Shown piece after piece: positions 20,913 to 32,236 of a stretch of DNA of 64,000 bases. The stretch comes from Pictodentalium vernedei (lineage: Eukaryota > Mollusca > Scaphopoda > Dentaliida > Dentaliidae). Below the pieces are notes generated by a model. The model ran no database searches. It had not been told where the DNA came from and saw nothing but the letters and a program-made list of their open reading frames with translations. The DNA lies in the NCBI GenBank assembly GCA_031216915.1, contig CM062288.1:181996596-182060595 (forward strand), given 5' to 3'. A program made the translations under genes and the position numbers. Every line of letters begins with the position of its first letter. Positions within the stretch are counted from its first letter, which is position 1.

Positions 20913-23018
20913 TAACAAGAGGCCCCACGGGGCCTGAAGCGCTCATCTTGTACAGAACACAATTTAAACAGAGTCCAAGAATGAGTCTACATTAAGCAAG
21001 CCATCTCCATAGGCTACACTGTCAATCTTTGAGTCCCTCAGGAGAGACAAAAATAATCTGGGCATCATGCCTTTTCTTCAGTTGATCATAAGTAAAATGT
21101 AGAGCTCCCCTATGAAGCCCCTTGATACAACCTATGTGGATTAATCTTAGTACCTCAAGAGGATACTGAATACAAAATTTTTAATTCTTTAACAAAATGG
21201 CCAATTCTGGCTCCCATAGAGAGCCAAAATATTAACCCAGGCTCTTGATTTGAACACAGTTAAATCTGACTTCCCTAGAGATGTTGTGTACCGAATATGA
21301 AAACATTCTGACTGTTGGATCTGAAGAAGAGAAATTGTAAAGAAATTTCTTCGAATTGCACTAAGTTCAAATTTGGGCCCAAATATTGACCTATGGATCT
21401 GATTTGAACAAACTTGAATCTGACCCCCCTAGAGATGTTGTATACCAAATGTGAAAGCATTCTGACAAGTGAATCTGAAGAAGATTTTTGAAGAAATTCC
21501 CTCATATTGTACTAAGTTAAATTTCATGTTCCCATATGGAGCCCAAATATTAACCTAGGCACTCAACTTGAACAACCTGGAATCTGACCCCCATAGAGAT
21601 GTTGTATACCAAATATAGAAGCATTCTGACTGGTGGATCTGAAGAAGAAGATTTTTAAAGAAATTTCCTCATATTGCACTAAGTAAAAATTTGGGCTACC
21701 ATAGTGAGCCCAAATATATACCTAGGGATCTGATTTAAACAAACTTGAATCTGAGCCCCATAGAGATGTTGCATACCAAATAGCAAAGCATTCTGACTGG
21801 TGGATCTGAAGAAGAAGATTTTTTAAATTACCCTCCATACTGAAAAAAGATAAAATTTGGACTTCCGTAGGAAGCCCAAATATTAACCTAGGGACTTGGT
21901 TTGAACAATCTAGAATTTGACATTCATAACAATGATGTATACCAAATATTAAAAGATTCTGACTGGTGGTTCTGAAGAAGGAAGATTTTTAAAGAATATT
22001 CCCCATATTACCTTATATACCCATATTACCTTATGTTATGCTCCATAGCAAATATCAAGTCATTATACACACTGGTTCTTGAGAAGAAGATTTTAAAAAT
22101 ATTTTGGAGCATTTTCCCCCACTCCCTCCCTATGGGGCTGGGCATGTTGAGTTGAACAAAAATGATATGCCTCTTTGGGACCATCACTCACACAAACTTT
22201 CACTTGAATTGGCCCAGTGGCTTTGGAGGAGAAGACTTTTATCTGACCCCCCTATAAATGCTGTATACCAAATATCAAAAGATTCTGATGATTGGTTCTG
22301 GAGAAAAGATTTTTTGAAATTTTTGCAAATATGCTGACTCAGCATTTTTTCGATGCCCATTACAGAAAACCCTAACATAACCGATGGCAATTTTTTTTCA
22401 CCATTCAATTCTACTGGTCATAAGGATACTTCATACCAAATAAAAGCTCTCTGTTCTGTGGGGTTTGGGAAATATGGGCATTTGAAAATATTTCTATTTT
22501 TAGCTCCCAGGGTTCCCATGGGGATGCGAGAATTTTTTTTTTTGCATGGGTCAAGTACTTATGACCCAATACTACCACAAACCAAATTTGGTTCATACCG
22601 GACCATCGGTTCAGAAAATAGAAATTTTGGGCGGGGCCAAAAATCTTACCCCTCCTATTACAAAGCCAAATATTACTTCACGAACTTCGTTTGAACAAAC
22701 TTGATTCTACACCTCATGTGGAAGCTCCATAGCAAATATCAAGTCATTATACACACTGGTTCTTGAGAAGAAGATTTTAAAAATATTTTGGAGCATTTTC
22801 CCCCACTCCCTCCCTATGGGGCTGGGCATGTTGAGTTGAACAAAAATGATATGCCTCTTTGGGACCATCACTCACACAAACTTTCACTTGAATTGGCCCA
22901 GTGGCTTTGGAGGAGAAGACCAAAACATGGTGTTGACGGATGACAGATGACAGACAACGGACGACGGACGGAGAGCGATGAGATTAGCTCAGCTTGACTT
23001 TGTCAAGATGAGCTAAAA
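20913..23018 (+). repeat. Interspersed tandem-unit repeat, family F2, inserted in D2
   Basis: Starts AACAAGAGGCCCCACGGGGC. GCTCATCTTG near the start pairs with CAAGATGAGC at the end (about 23000-23013), which lies in the terminal hairpin TTAGCTCA..TTGAC..GTCAA..TGAGCTAA. The interior has about eight units of roughly 165 bp like those of F1, a duplicated block (22040-22210 and 22720-22920), and an ACGGACGACGGACGG tract before the hairpin. A non-autonomous element; I see no protein. Confidence 0.75.
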
Positions 23019-23509
23019 AAAGTGGGGGTGGGGGAGGGGGTCATTTTCTCCACTTCTCTGGCTTATTGGGTATGTAACTATGAAGGAAGCTGTTTTATCC
23101 ATACTATAATTGGTATTCAGCTGTAGTGTTATTGTATGGCGTAGGTTTATGGGCAATTTTCTCTCATTCTCAAATATGCCATCCTAATTTTTAGCATGAT
23201 TTCATGCTCAGATTTTGGATTTACATAATTGGGATCCATATTAGGATATGTCTCCTCTATTATGGTATAAAGAGACATACATGAAAATTCTAATTATTCT
23301 AATTTCCTTCATCATGGATTGAAGGATTTGATCTATGTTGATCAACTATTTCAGAAGTTCTAGGCCCTCTGCCTTTTCACGATTCAGGTAAGTCTGGGCC
23401 ATTGGTTACAGTATAAAAATATGAAAAAATTTAGAATGGCCCTCCCATGAGTGGGCAGTACTGGGCACTCATACCTCCCCGCTGAATTATTATATTATAA
23501 TCTTTTTTA
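23019..23509 (+). other. D2 3' region with a shortened internal complementary region
   Basis: Complement of the D6 3' region (55474-55900). At 23388-23420, GTCTGGGCCATTGG...GTATAAAAATATG matches one half of the internal complementary region of D6; the other half is deleted to GAATGGCCCTCCC. Confidence 0.6.
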
Positions 23510-23707
23510 CAAAGAATGATGTTGGCGCCAGTTTCCGTGACTTCCTGGCATCTGCGCATGCGCAGAGAGTAAATGTATGGAGGGCCAGATAGGATTTCTA
23601 ATTTTTGGTTTTGCATGTACATTTTGGGGATTGGGGGGGGGGGGGGGGAATTTGTGTTTGGCCCTAGATAATTTTGAGTTAGCACCAGCTAAGTCTGGGC
23701 CATTGGT
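23510..23707 (+). repeat. D2 right inverted terminal repeat
   Basis: CAAAGAATGATGTTGGCGCC, CTGCGCATGCGCAG, a G-run at about 23632-23648, and GTCTGGGCCATTGGT. Inverse of 16452-16658. Confidence 0.8.
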
Positions 23708-24305
23708 AAGTATAAAAATTTATTTAATGCTCAGGCATCAATTCACGCTGAAAAATTAAGTCATATTCCCCTGTCGGTCGGCAAAACGAAATATCAAAAT
23801 GATATTTAGAAATCGATATTTCATCGTAGGTTCGGATGACAAATCACATGTACTTTAAACGAGTCAGCACATCAGTAATGAATTCCAGAGTCCCAAATAC
23901 AAACGAATTCGAATAATTGATAGTGACAGTGACTAAATCAATTCATTAAATCAGCGGTTTCAAAGTTTGACTTTCTCATTCACCTTCCAGCGAAAAGCCG
24001 AAATCACTTTCAAATTTCTTCAGTTCAACTTCACACGTCTTCAGTGCATTGAGTTCAAAAAAAATAAAATGACGTGTCTTGTTATTGAAAATAAGAAAGT
24101 GGTGTTTTTTGTTATTGTTCTATTTCTTCGAAACACATTGCGATTATTTCAATTCGCCAGCCTTGGTAAATCGTAAAGTTAGGGGAGAAATAAGACGGGA
24201 CTACTTTTTGTGCGGATATTCACACATTCCAATGGTTGGAGTTTGGTTGTTGTAATTTTTGTATGGACGCCGGTTCGGCACATAAATTTTGCGCCTTAAT
24301 GGCAA
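23708..24305. other. No gene seen
   Basis: AT-rich sequence after D2. A plus-strand frame at 23967-24176 is low complexity. No repeat recognised. Confidence 0.4.
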
Positions 24306-24567
24306 ATAAAGGCCACAAATTGGAGAGTTTGTAGTCGTAGAGCATTAAATAAAAAGAAAATTCACGAAAATTTGATGAATACCGAAAATATCTCGTTCGT
24401 GTCTACAAGAAATATGAGGATCTTCACTCGCGACTGCGTCGCTCGTGAAGATCCTCATATTTCTTTGTAGCCACTCACGAGATATTTTCGGTATTCAGCA
24501 AATTTTCGTGAATTTTCTTTTTATTTAATGCTCTATGACTACAAACTCTCCAATTTGTGGCCTTTAT
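24306..24567. mobile_element. Foldback element of 262 bp
   Basis: Nearly the whole interval is one inverted repeat. ATAAAGGCCACAAATTGGAG at the left pairs with the right end CTCCAATTTGTGGCCTTTAT, and the arms continue inward for about 125 bp to GATCTTCACTCGCGA / TCGCTCGTGAAGATC. A few mismatches are present. Confidence 0.85.
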
Positions 24568-24587
24568 ATCCTCTATATATAAATTTT

Positions 24588-24666
24588 TATAAAGGACGAA
24601 GGCGCTAGAGGCACCCGAGTTGAGACGGAGGCGAAGCCGACGTCGAAACTCGTGAGTCCTTTATAC
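24588..24666. repeat. GC-rich hairpin
   Basis: TATAAAGGAC pairs with GTCCTTTATA, and inside GAGTTGAGACGGAGGC pairs with GCCGACGTCGAAACTC. It lies 20 bp beyond the foldback element and may belong to it. Confidence 0.65.
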
Positions 24667-24919
24667 TAATTTCACACTTTTTTTAACATAGGAAGTAGTT
24701 AACGAGATGAGACTTCACGTGAATGACTCTGCCTGATTAAACTTTCAGGGATTTTTCCCAAAGGAACTGGGGACAAATGAGGTTACATTTTTTCAAGGAT
24801 ACTCGGATGCTAGAACAAGTGATGGCTCTCCACCATTGCTTTCACCCTCATTGCGTCAAGGGACCTTTAATATATTGGGTGTGGGGGGAGGGGGGAGGTT
24901 AATGGGTCACTGATTATAT
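24667..24919. other. No feature seen
   Basis: Short unremarkable stretch before the 128 bp array. Confidence 0.4.
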
Positions 24920-25775
24920 CACATGACGTCCATAGCAAGTAAAGCACGCTCCTAGCAATGGGCAAACTACTGGGCCGATTTGGACCAAATTCGGTATACG
25001 GATCCAGAATGCATGGCAAATAAAAACAGATAGATGAATGATGATGTCACATGACTTCCCTAGCAACCAGAATGCCCCCTTAGCAACGGGCTAACTACTG
25101 GACCAATTTTGACCAAATTCGGTATACGGACCCAAAATGCATTGCAAATGAAACAGACATGTCAATGGTGTCGTCGCGTGACTTCCCTAGCAACCAGAGC
25201 ACCCCCTTAGCAACAGGCTAACTACTGGTCCGATTTTGACCAAATTCGGTATACAGACCCAAAATGTATTGCAAATAAAAACAGACATATCAATGTTGAC
25301 GTCTCGTGACTTCCCTAGCAACCAGAGCGTGCCCTTAGCAATGGGCTAACTACTGGGCTGATTTGGACCAAATTCGGTATATGGACCCAGAATGCATTGA
25401 AAATGAAGACAGATAGATCAATGATGATGTCACATGACTTCCCTAGCAACCAGAGCGCCCCCTTAGCAACGGGCTAACTACTGGGCCGATTTTGACCAAA
25501 TTCGGTATACGGATCCAAAATGCATTGCAAATGAAAACAGACAGATCAAAGTTTATGTCTCATGACTTCCCTAGCAACCAGAGTGCCCCCTTAGCAACGG
25601 GCTAACTAATGGGCCGATTTTGACCAAATTCGGTATATGGACTCAAAATGCATTGCAAATGAAAACAGATAGATCAATGTTGACACCACGTGATGTCATT
25701 AGCAACCAGAGCCCCCCCCCCCTTCCCTCAGCAACGGGCTAACTACTGGTCCGATTTTGACCAAATTCGGTATGC
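24920..25775 (+). repeat. 128 bp tandem array, family F3
   Basis: Seven units recognisable by AACTACTGG at 24965, 25093, 25220, 25348, 25476, 25604 and 25740; the period is 127-128 bp and the last interval is longer because of a C-run. Each unit has GACCAAATTCGGTATA and ACTTCCCTAGCAACCAGAG. No protein is encoded. Confidence 0.88.
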
Positions 25776-26160
25776 CGGAAGCACAGGATTAGCTGTTTCA
25801 TAATTACTTATCTGTTGTGATAACTACAAACAATACCGGTACATCGGTATTTTTTTCAGTGAAATTAATGAAAATGGCTTATTGAAACTGGCACATAAAG
25901 CTCTAGGCCTATTTACTTCAAATGATAAGTCTGTGCTGTCTTGAGAAGAGCGTATGTCTGTACTGGCTTGTGTAGTATGTGTGTCTGTTGAGCAAATCGC
26001 CCAGAAACCTGGTCCAAATCGTCCACAAACATGGACCGAATCGTCCAATAGTCTGGTCCGAATTGGCCAGAATTAAAGAACCTCAGTAAGCACGCTCACA
26101 TACCCCACGTGCCCCGATATTTCAAGCTCTAATCATTTTTTAAAAATAAACATAGATTCT
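25776..26160. other. No gene; possible repeat flank
   Basis: Contains repeated variants of TGGTCCGAATCGTCCA (about 26000-26070), which also appear after the next array (27455-27510). So the 161 bp array may sit inside another repeat. Confidence 0.4.
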
Positions 26161-27450
26161 AGGAATACTGCAGAAAACAGTGTTCTGTAGTTTCAACGGT
26201 ATTGAAAGAATTCAAGCAGAGAAAAAGCCCGGAAAACTGTAATTTTGATGAACTTTTCAAAGTCTATGGGGGCCGTAATTTTGGTAAAAATCAGTGGAGC
26301 GGAACAAAACCCAAACTTGTTCTGTAGGCCACCATGTTAGACTAACATATCAAAAATCAGCTCAATATCTGGAAGCGTGTAGGAAAAAAGTCCGGAAAAC
26401 TGTAATTTTGATGAACTTTTCAAAGTTCAAGGGCCGTAATTTTGGTAAAAATCAGTGGTGCGGAACAAAATGCAAACTTGATCTGTAGGCCACCATGTCA
26501 GACTAACATACCAAACATCAGCTCAATATCTGGAAGCGTGTAGAAAAAAAGTCCGGAAAACTGTAATTTTAATGCATTTTTCAGAGTCCAAGGGTCGTAA
26601 TTTCGGTAAAAATCAGTGGAGCGGAACAAAATGCAAACTGGTTCTGTAGGCCACCATGTTAGACTAACATACCAAAAAACATCTCAATATCTGGAAGAGT
26701 GTAGGAAAAAAGTCTGCAAAACTGTAATTTTGATGAACTTTTCAAAGTTCAAGGGCCGTAATTTCGGTAAAAATTAGTGGAGCGGAACAAAATGCAAACT
26801 TGATCTGTAGGCCACCATGTTAGACTAACATACCCAAAAACAGCTCAATATCTGGAAGCATGTACAAAAAAAGTCCGGAAAACTGTAATTTTGATGAACT
26901 TTTCAAAGTTCAAGGGCCATAATTTCGGTAAAAATCAGTGGAGCGGAACAAAATGCAAACTTGATCTGTAGGCCACCATGTTAGACTAACATACCAAAAA
27001 GCAGCTCAATATCTGGAAGCGTGTAGAAAAAAAAGTCCGGAAAACTGTAATTTTGATGAATTTTTCAAAGTCCAAGGGCCGTAATTTCGGTAAAAATCAG
27101 TGGAGCGGAAAAAAAAATGCAAACTTGATCTGTAGGCCACCATGTTAGACTCACATACCAAAAATCAGCTCAATATCTGGAAGCGTGTAGCAAAAAAGTC
27201 CGGAAAACTGTAATTTTGATGAATTTTTCAGAGTCCAAGGGTCGTAATTTCGGTAAAAATCAGTGGAGCGGAAAAAAATGAAAACTTGATCTGTAGGCCA
27301 CCATGTTAGACTCATATACCAAAAATCAGCTCAATATCTGGAAACGTGTAGAAAAAAAGTCCGGAAAACAAGTAGGACTGACTGACGGACTGACGGATGG
27401 ACCAGTCAAAAACATTATACCCCAGCAACTTCGTTGCGAGGGGTATACAT
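26161..27450 (+). repeat. 161 bp tandem-unit element with terminal hairpin, family F4
   Basis: Seven units at 26271, 26432, 26593, 26754, 26915, 27077 and 27239, recognised by GGCCGTAATTTCGGTAAAAA. The array is followed by a GACTGACGGACTGACGGATGG tract variant (27378-27400) and the hairpin TATACCCC..CAAC-TTC-GTTG..GGGGTATA (27417-27448). Same build as F1, F2, F5 and F6, with unrelated units. Confidence 0.85.
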
Positions 27451-27589
27451 ATGGTCAGAATAGTCCATAGATCTGGGGCCGAAACGTCCTATATAAAAAT
27501 CTGGTCCGAATCATGAAACTACATTTATGATACTCAGTCTTATTTTAAAGATGGCCTTTTCAGGAAACTGCATTGGCGTCCTTTTTTTG

Positions 27590-27668
27590 CACAGCACTGC
27601 TGTATTTTCTTGTTTCATATCAGTTTGAAGTCCAATGCTGTAACCACTGAGCTAATGAGCTCCCCCAA
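27590..27668 (-). repeat. tRNA-like SINE fragment
   Basis: The minus strand reads GGGGGAGCTCATTAGCTCAG then TGGTTACAGCATTGGACTTC. TAGCTCAGTGGTTA fits an A-box, and the following bases fit a D-arm and anticodon arm. I see no B-box, so this is a truncated tRNA-derived repeat, not a tRNA gene. Confidence 0.4.
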
Positions 27669-27874
27669 TTCCTGTTAATTGTAAACTCCTGCTAACTGAA
27701 TTGCAAAAGATATCTTATGACCTCTCACTGATACAAGCTCACTGAATTTGTTCCAGTGAGGTGTCCTAAGCTATGTTTTGAAAGCAAACTATGATTTTTT
27801 GTATATAGAAAGAAATGTGTCGTCTGCTACTTTGGTTGATAAAAGGTTAAACATATCAAATGATTTAACTAATA

Positions 27875-28279
27875 CAGTGGAACCCACTTAATTGGATATC
27901 TCTTAATTGTATATCCCTGTTAATTGAATATAATTTTCAAACACAAAACCATTTACCATACCTTCAGTACAAATTTGATCTGTAAATTGCATATGGGTTG
28001 TAGAGTAAACTCCTGTTAATTGTATATAAATTTTTGTAATAAGTGGAAAAAACTACTGTGACATGCACCTAATTCCCCTTATTTATCAACCTTTTTGGCC
28101 TCACTACATCCAATACAGGCATTTAATCTCTATGAGCTCTGTCAAACAAGATATAATAGAATAAATGCTCAGTTTACCTCCAGAACACAGGAAACTGACC
28201 AAATCCGTTAATTGTATACTCCCGTTAACTGAATAATTTTCACTGGCAAAATGGATATTCAGTTAAGAGGATTCTACTG
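27875..28279. mobile_element. pogo-like short element with TA flanks
   Basis: Starts CAGTGGAACCCACTTAATTG and ends with the near-inverse CAGTTAAGAGGATTCTACTG; TA flanks it on both sides (27873-27874, 28280-28281). The interior has at least six variants of GTTAATTGTATA. A non-autonomous element of the Tc1/mariner-pogo group by its termini. Confidence 0.75.
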
Positions 28280-29085
28280 TACCTGTTTTGTATTTCTTTA
28301 AGTAATGTTAAATTCCCTGAAGATTTCTTTCCAGTCTTCTGTTTAGATGACCTTGAACTTGTCAGACTACTAGTACTCTACAATAAAAAATTCAATAAAA
28401 GTAGAAGGCTGAGATCTGCATATATTTACAGGTTGTATTACCCCCCTTCATGGAGGAGCGGTACTTCAGTAAACTACAATGGAATGCAACTATGGAAATA
28501 TTAAATATGGCCATTTTTTCACCTTCTTATTTGTTCTCACAAGACCATCTGATATTAAATATAGCAGCAATAGTAATGATTCAGATTTTGAAACCATCAT
28601 TATTGCTGCAATCATCATTATCAATAAGAACACAAGGGAGGGGGAGATCCTTGAACCATGTGTGATTAAGGGGCAATGAGGGTCCATCCCAAATTGCTGA
28701 GAGGTCCCTTGGAAGTCAGAAGGTGCTGTGATCTACTCATAGAAAATGGCATACAACATCTCCGGTATTGTCCCTATATATCCTAATATTAATATACCAG
28801 GATTTTAGCCTGGTATACCATACCATTTGGGCACAATACATGGTATACCCTGATATTCCTTTATAAGGGACTGTTTGGTGCATCCATGGCCTTAGTTTCT
28901 AAATTGGGAGATATTAGGTGCTGATAGACATTCTCCCACCCTGTTTAGAAAAGGATCTGGGGTCCATGTCATTGGGAAAATTCATGTCATGAGGGCTCCA
29001 CTTAGGAATTTGTTTGGAGGTGAAAAAAGCATAAAAGAAATAAGAACTTTTACCCTCGAACTGAACTGAGAACATCAATACAGAA
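28280..29085. other. No gene seen
   Basis: Unique-looking AT-rich sequence. A small hairpin TATACCAGG/CCTGGTATA lies at about 28795-28820. The ORFs here are short and without recognisable content. Confidence 0.4.
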
Positions 29086-29780
29086 TAGAGATGGACAGTT
29101 GAGTTTGGTTTGGTATTTTTAAGAGGGTATACACCTTGGAATCTGTTCAGTATTTGGTATCTGACTTGACTGTGATTTGCTGATAGTACCAAAGGGGAAT
29201 TCACATCAGAAAAATACAGAATAAGTTGTTCTTGTTGCATCATTCTACCAGAGTGCCACAAATGCCACTGCCAATGAGCTCAACAGTGGCATTCTTTTAC
29301 AAAAACAAATCATATCTACAGTAATTTTGTGACTTCTTCTAAACACACCTTGATCTTTATCGCCCTATTTCAGGCATATGCCATCTCAGATGCTGTGCCC
29401 TGACCATGCCATCTTTAAGAGGTCCTGCTGACAATTACAGACAAAGCACCTTGGCAGTGATTTCTAGCCAAGTCTATCAAGTCAAGAAAAAAATCACAGC
29501 TGAGCAGCTGGACAAGTACAGGTTGAAGTCTGGTGAGAATACATGACAATTTCCCAGTCCCCTGGGGGTTAACAAAACTGAAAAGAAAATCAGCACTTCT
29601 TTCATGAAAATGAACCCTTCAATTGCTATCAAGCCTCAACAGAGACTTATAAATAGTGAATGTATGAAAATTTGAAAATTCAGACAGTTTCGATATTAAA
29701 TGACAGATTCGGTTCGATTTTTCGGTATGCCCATGATATCGGTATCAGTTCGGTTTTTCAGTATATATTACTCATCTCTA
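29086..29780. mobile_element. hAT-type non-autonomous element, 695 bp
   Basis: Starts TAGAGATG and ends CATCTCTA, flanked on both sides by ATACAGAA (29078-29085 and 29781-29788), an exact 8-bp target duplication. Subterminal sequence is rich in variants of TTCGGTTCGATTTTTCGG on the right and GTTTGGTTTGGTATTTTT on the left. Confidence 0.8.
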
Positions 29781-31240
29781 ATACAGAAGCAACTACATGT
29801 ATACAACATGTATAAAGCTTTATAACAAACAGGCATATAAAATCATGTACATTCCAGTCTCTGCTGTCTGTTTTAAACTGACCTGACACTGTTAAAGAAC
29901 CTGTCTTTTACCCTTGAATTCAGATGCTTTCTATGCTTCATTAGGTTCATATTGGTTTTCTGAGGACTTATGATGACACAAGACACCAAGTGGGAATTAA
30001 ATTTTTATTCACCTACATCGAGTGGGGACAGTGATTAGAAAATTTTGAGCTGGGAATTTGGAAAAATCATTCCTATATGCCATTGGGAAATGGCCCATAT
30101 TTGGCCCCTGTGGACACCGAAACGAATCCCTTGTGGGACTAAAAGCTTCTTTATAAAAATAATTCAAGAGCATAATGTGATTACACAGTTTACAGAAAAC
30201 AAAAAAACAGAAACTCAATTGTCTTGCAAGTATATAATCCGAAAACTTAGGAAAAGGGGATGTGCACCAGGTCAGCCCTAGCCAAAATATACCACTGATC
30301 ACCTCCTCTTTTCCAAATGGCATGATAATTAATCTAGTAAATGCCTGCTTTAATATAATAGATTTGCTTTGCATTCAGTTGCACTTGGAATTCTCCCAAT
30401 CAGAACACTTTGGTTAACAAGGGAATCAGTGTTTGGTCAGGGCTTTTGAGGATGAAAGTCAGTCCCATTCCCAGTTTTGAAATAGGTAGACATTCTCAAT
30501 TGAATTGACAAACTGTCAGGCACCACAGAGCTGTTGGGCTCCCTGGAATTATGACTTAATTTTCTTGAACTTTCCAGGCTTTTTTTTTTTACATTAGTGG
30601 CAGCTCACTCCTGATAAAATGGCCATCCCCATTTCCATGGACAACACCCTGTGGACTGTATAATATACAGACTCTGGCCAGTATCAACTTCACTTCTGTT
30701 AGCTGTACTGCTAGAATTTGAAAAAGGCATATTGCTAAAGCAATATATATGGTCATCAAATGAAAAAGAGGTTGAAAGGTAGGCTCTGAAACACTCCTCC
30801 GTATCCACACCAACTTGGTCTCCTCCAAGCCAAAGAATGCGAGGGATGGGTAGAGCCTTACAGGGAATAATAATAATAATGTAATGTGTCATGGTTGTAA
30901 ATTTATGTTACAGTATAAAAATATATGACAACATCATACCAATGTCAGAATTCAAAAAAATTCTCTTCAGAAACAAAATATCATTGGAGAATGTTAAAAG
31001 TGTTTTTTTTTAATGGTTTTCTCACTGTTTACACTTTCAAATCTATCCATTCACAAACCAAAATTACTACAATCATATGATGAGAAGTCTGAACAGGACA
31101 GCTGCAACAGTGTTTGATGTCTGGCAGTAAAGTATCAATGAAAAGCCAGATAAATTAGACACCATGGCCTTATTAACATGATCATGCATGGCATTCTGTT
31201 TGGTCAGTTGTACTATGAATGGTGCGATATGTGTCAAAAA
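29781..31240. other. No gene seen
   Basis: About 1.5 kb of AT-rich sequence with short ORFs on both strands that give no recognisable domain. A short AAT run is at about 30866. If the window holds host intron or intergenic sequence, it is most likely here and in 28280-29085. Confidence 0.4.
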
Positions 31241-31279
31241 GTTGAAAAATTTACAGTAATTTATATATTTTTTATACTT

Positions 31280-31468
31280 ACCAATGACCCAGACTTAGCT
31301 GGTGCTAACTCTAAAAAATCCAGGGCCAAACACAAATTTTGCCCCCCAATCCCCAAAATTTGCATCCAAAACCAAAAGAAATCATGTCCTATAGGACCTC
31401 CATACTTCGCCCCTACTGCGCATGCACAGTGTCAAGGACGTTCCGAAATTGGCGCCAATTATCATTCT
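31280..31468 (-). repeat. D3 left inverted terminal repeat
   Basis: 189 bp, nearly identical to the inverse of 38132-38320. It starts ACCAATGACCCAGACTTAGC and ends TTGGCGCCAATTATCATTCT. The element end lies some 40 bp further out, near 31241. Confidence 0.92.
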
Positions 31469-31543
31469 TACTGGCAGTGCCTGGTCAGCGCTATGTACTC
31501 AGCGGGGAGGTAAGAGTTCCCAACTCCTGGGAGGGCCATCCCC

Positions 31544-31631
31544 GTCTGGGTCAGTGGTAAGTATAAAAAATATATAAATTACTATAAATTTTTTAACATT
31601 TTTATACTGTACCAATGACCCAGACTTAGCT
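31544..31631 (-). repeat. D3 internal complementary region
   Basis: 88 bp. The first half (GTCTGGGTCAGTGGTAAG, then TATAAAAAATATATAAATTA) is the inverse of the left outer end (31243-31296). The second half (TTTTTATACTGTACCAATGA, then CCCAGACTTAGCT) equals the inverse of the right outer end. This is the DIRS1 layout that allows a circle junction to be rebuilt. Confidence 0.85.
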
Positions 31632-32236
31632 GAATAGTAAAAAGGCTGGACATACAGGAAAATCCAATAAGCTCAACTATATAATATAGAGGCAACCCCT
31701 CAAGGAGAAAAGGAGTATTAGGCTTTACATGTATCTTTCTTATTTTATGTTAAATTAGAAAGATACAATACCCTTCATAATTGAGCACAATAACATTCAT
31801 GTTCTCTATTAACATCCAGTATAACCCTTTATACTAATTATTTTTAAAGTAAGCCAATAAATAAAGTTAGTCCAGAGAATTGAGACTCTTTATATTCTTT
31901 TAAAAGTGTCCGAGGATTGTATATTAACGCCCGTTTGACACTTGACATATACAAATGCTTCACACTGAGCTACACTTTAAAAATATGACATGAATGAATT
32001 TTTAACATTAATATTACACTTTAAAACCATCCCGGAAACGACTCAGAAATACTGACTTCGGAGGAGGCATTCCCTTGCTTTTCACTATAAAGCAGGTGAC
32101 CTAAGGGAACACCCTCCCCCCCCCCCCCCCCCCCCCCCCTTCCCCTTGCCCTGGGTCAAATAGCCCAGAGCGAAGAGGGCAGCCGGACGGAGTCACTGCC
32201 GGAACAGAAAGCCTGCATAACTATAGTTGCAACTGT
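31632..32236 (-). other. D3 3' region with a C-run
   Basis: Non-coding 3' part of the element on the minus strand. It has a run of about 30 C at 32109-32140. AT-rich, no ORF. Confidence 0.6.

Larger units (their letters stand above)
16452..23707 (+). mobile_element. DIRS retrotransposon copy D2 (plus strand), decayed
   Basis: The only plus-strand DIRS copy. It starts with a terminal repeat (ACCAATTGGCCCAGACTTAGC, 16452 on) and ends with its inverse (to 23707). Leader, gag-like and pol remnants follow in the same order as in the others, but no long frame is left. The gag part carries three tandem copies of about 560-580 bp. A tandem-unit repeat (20913-23018) is inserted in the 3' half. Leader, gag duplication and 3' region resemble D6, so these two form one subfamily. 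Confidence 0.78.

Noticed and set aside
27590-27668. tRNA gene
   Set aside because: An A-box-like part is present, but there is no B-box and no acceptor stem; at most a SINE fragment.
27451-31240. Host exons among short ORFs
   Set aside because: No frame shows a recognisable domain or convincing splice context; ORFs are short and AT-driven.
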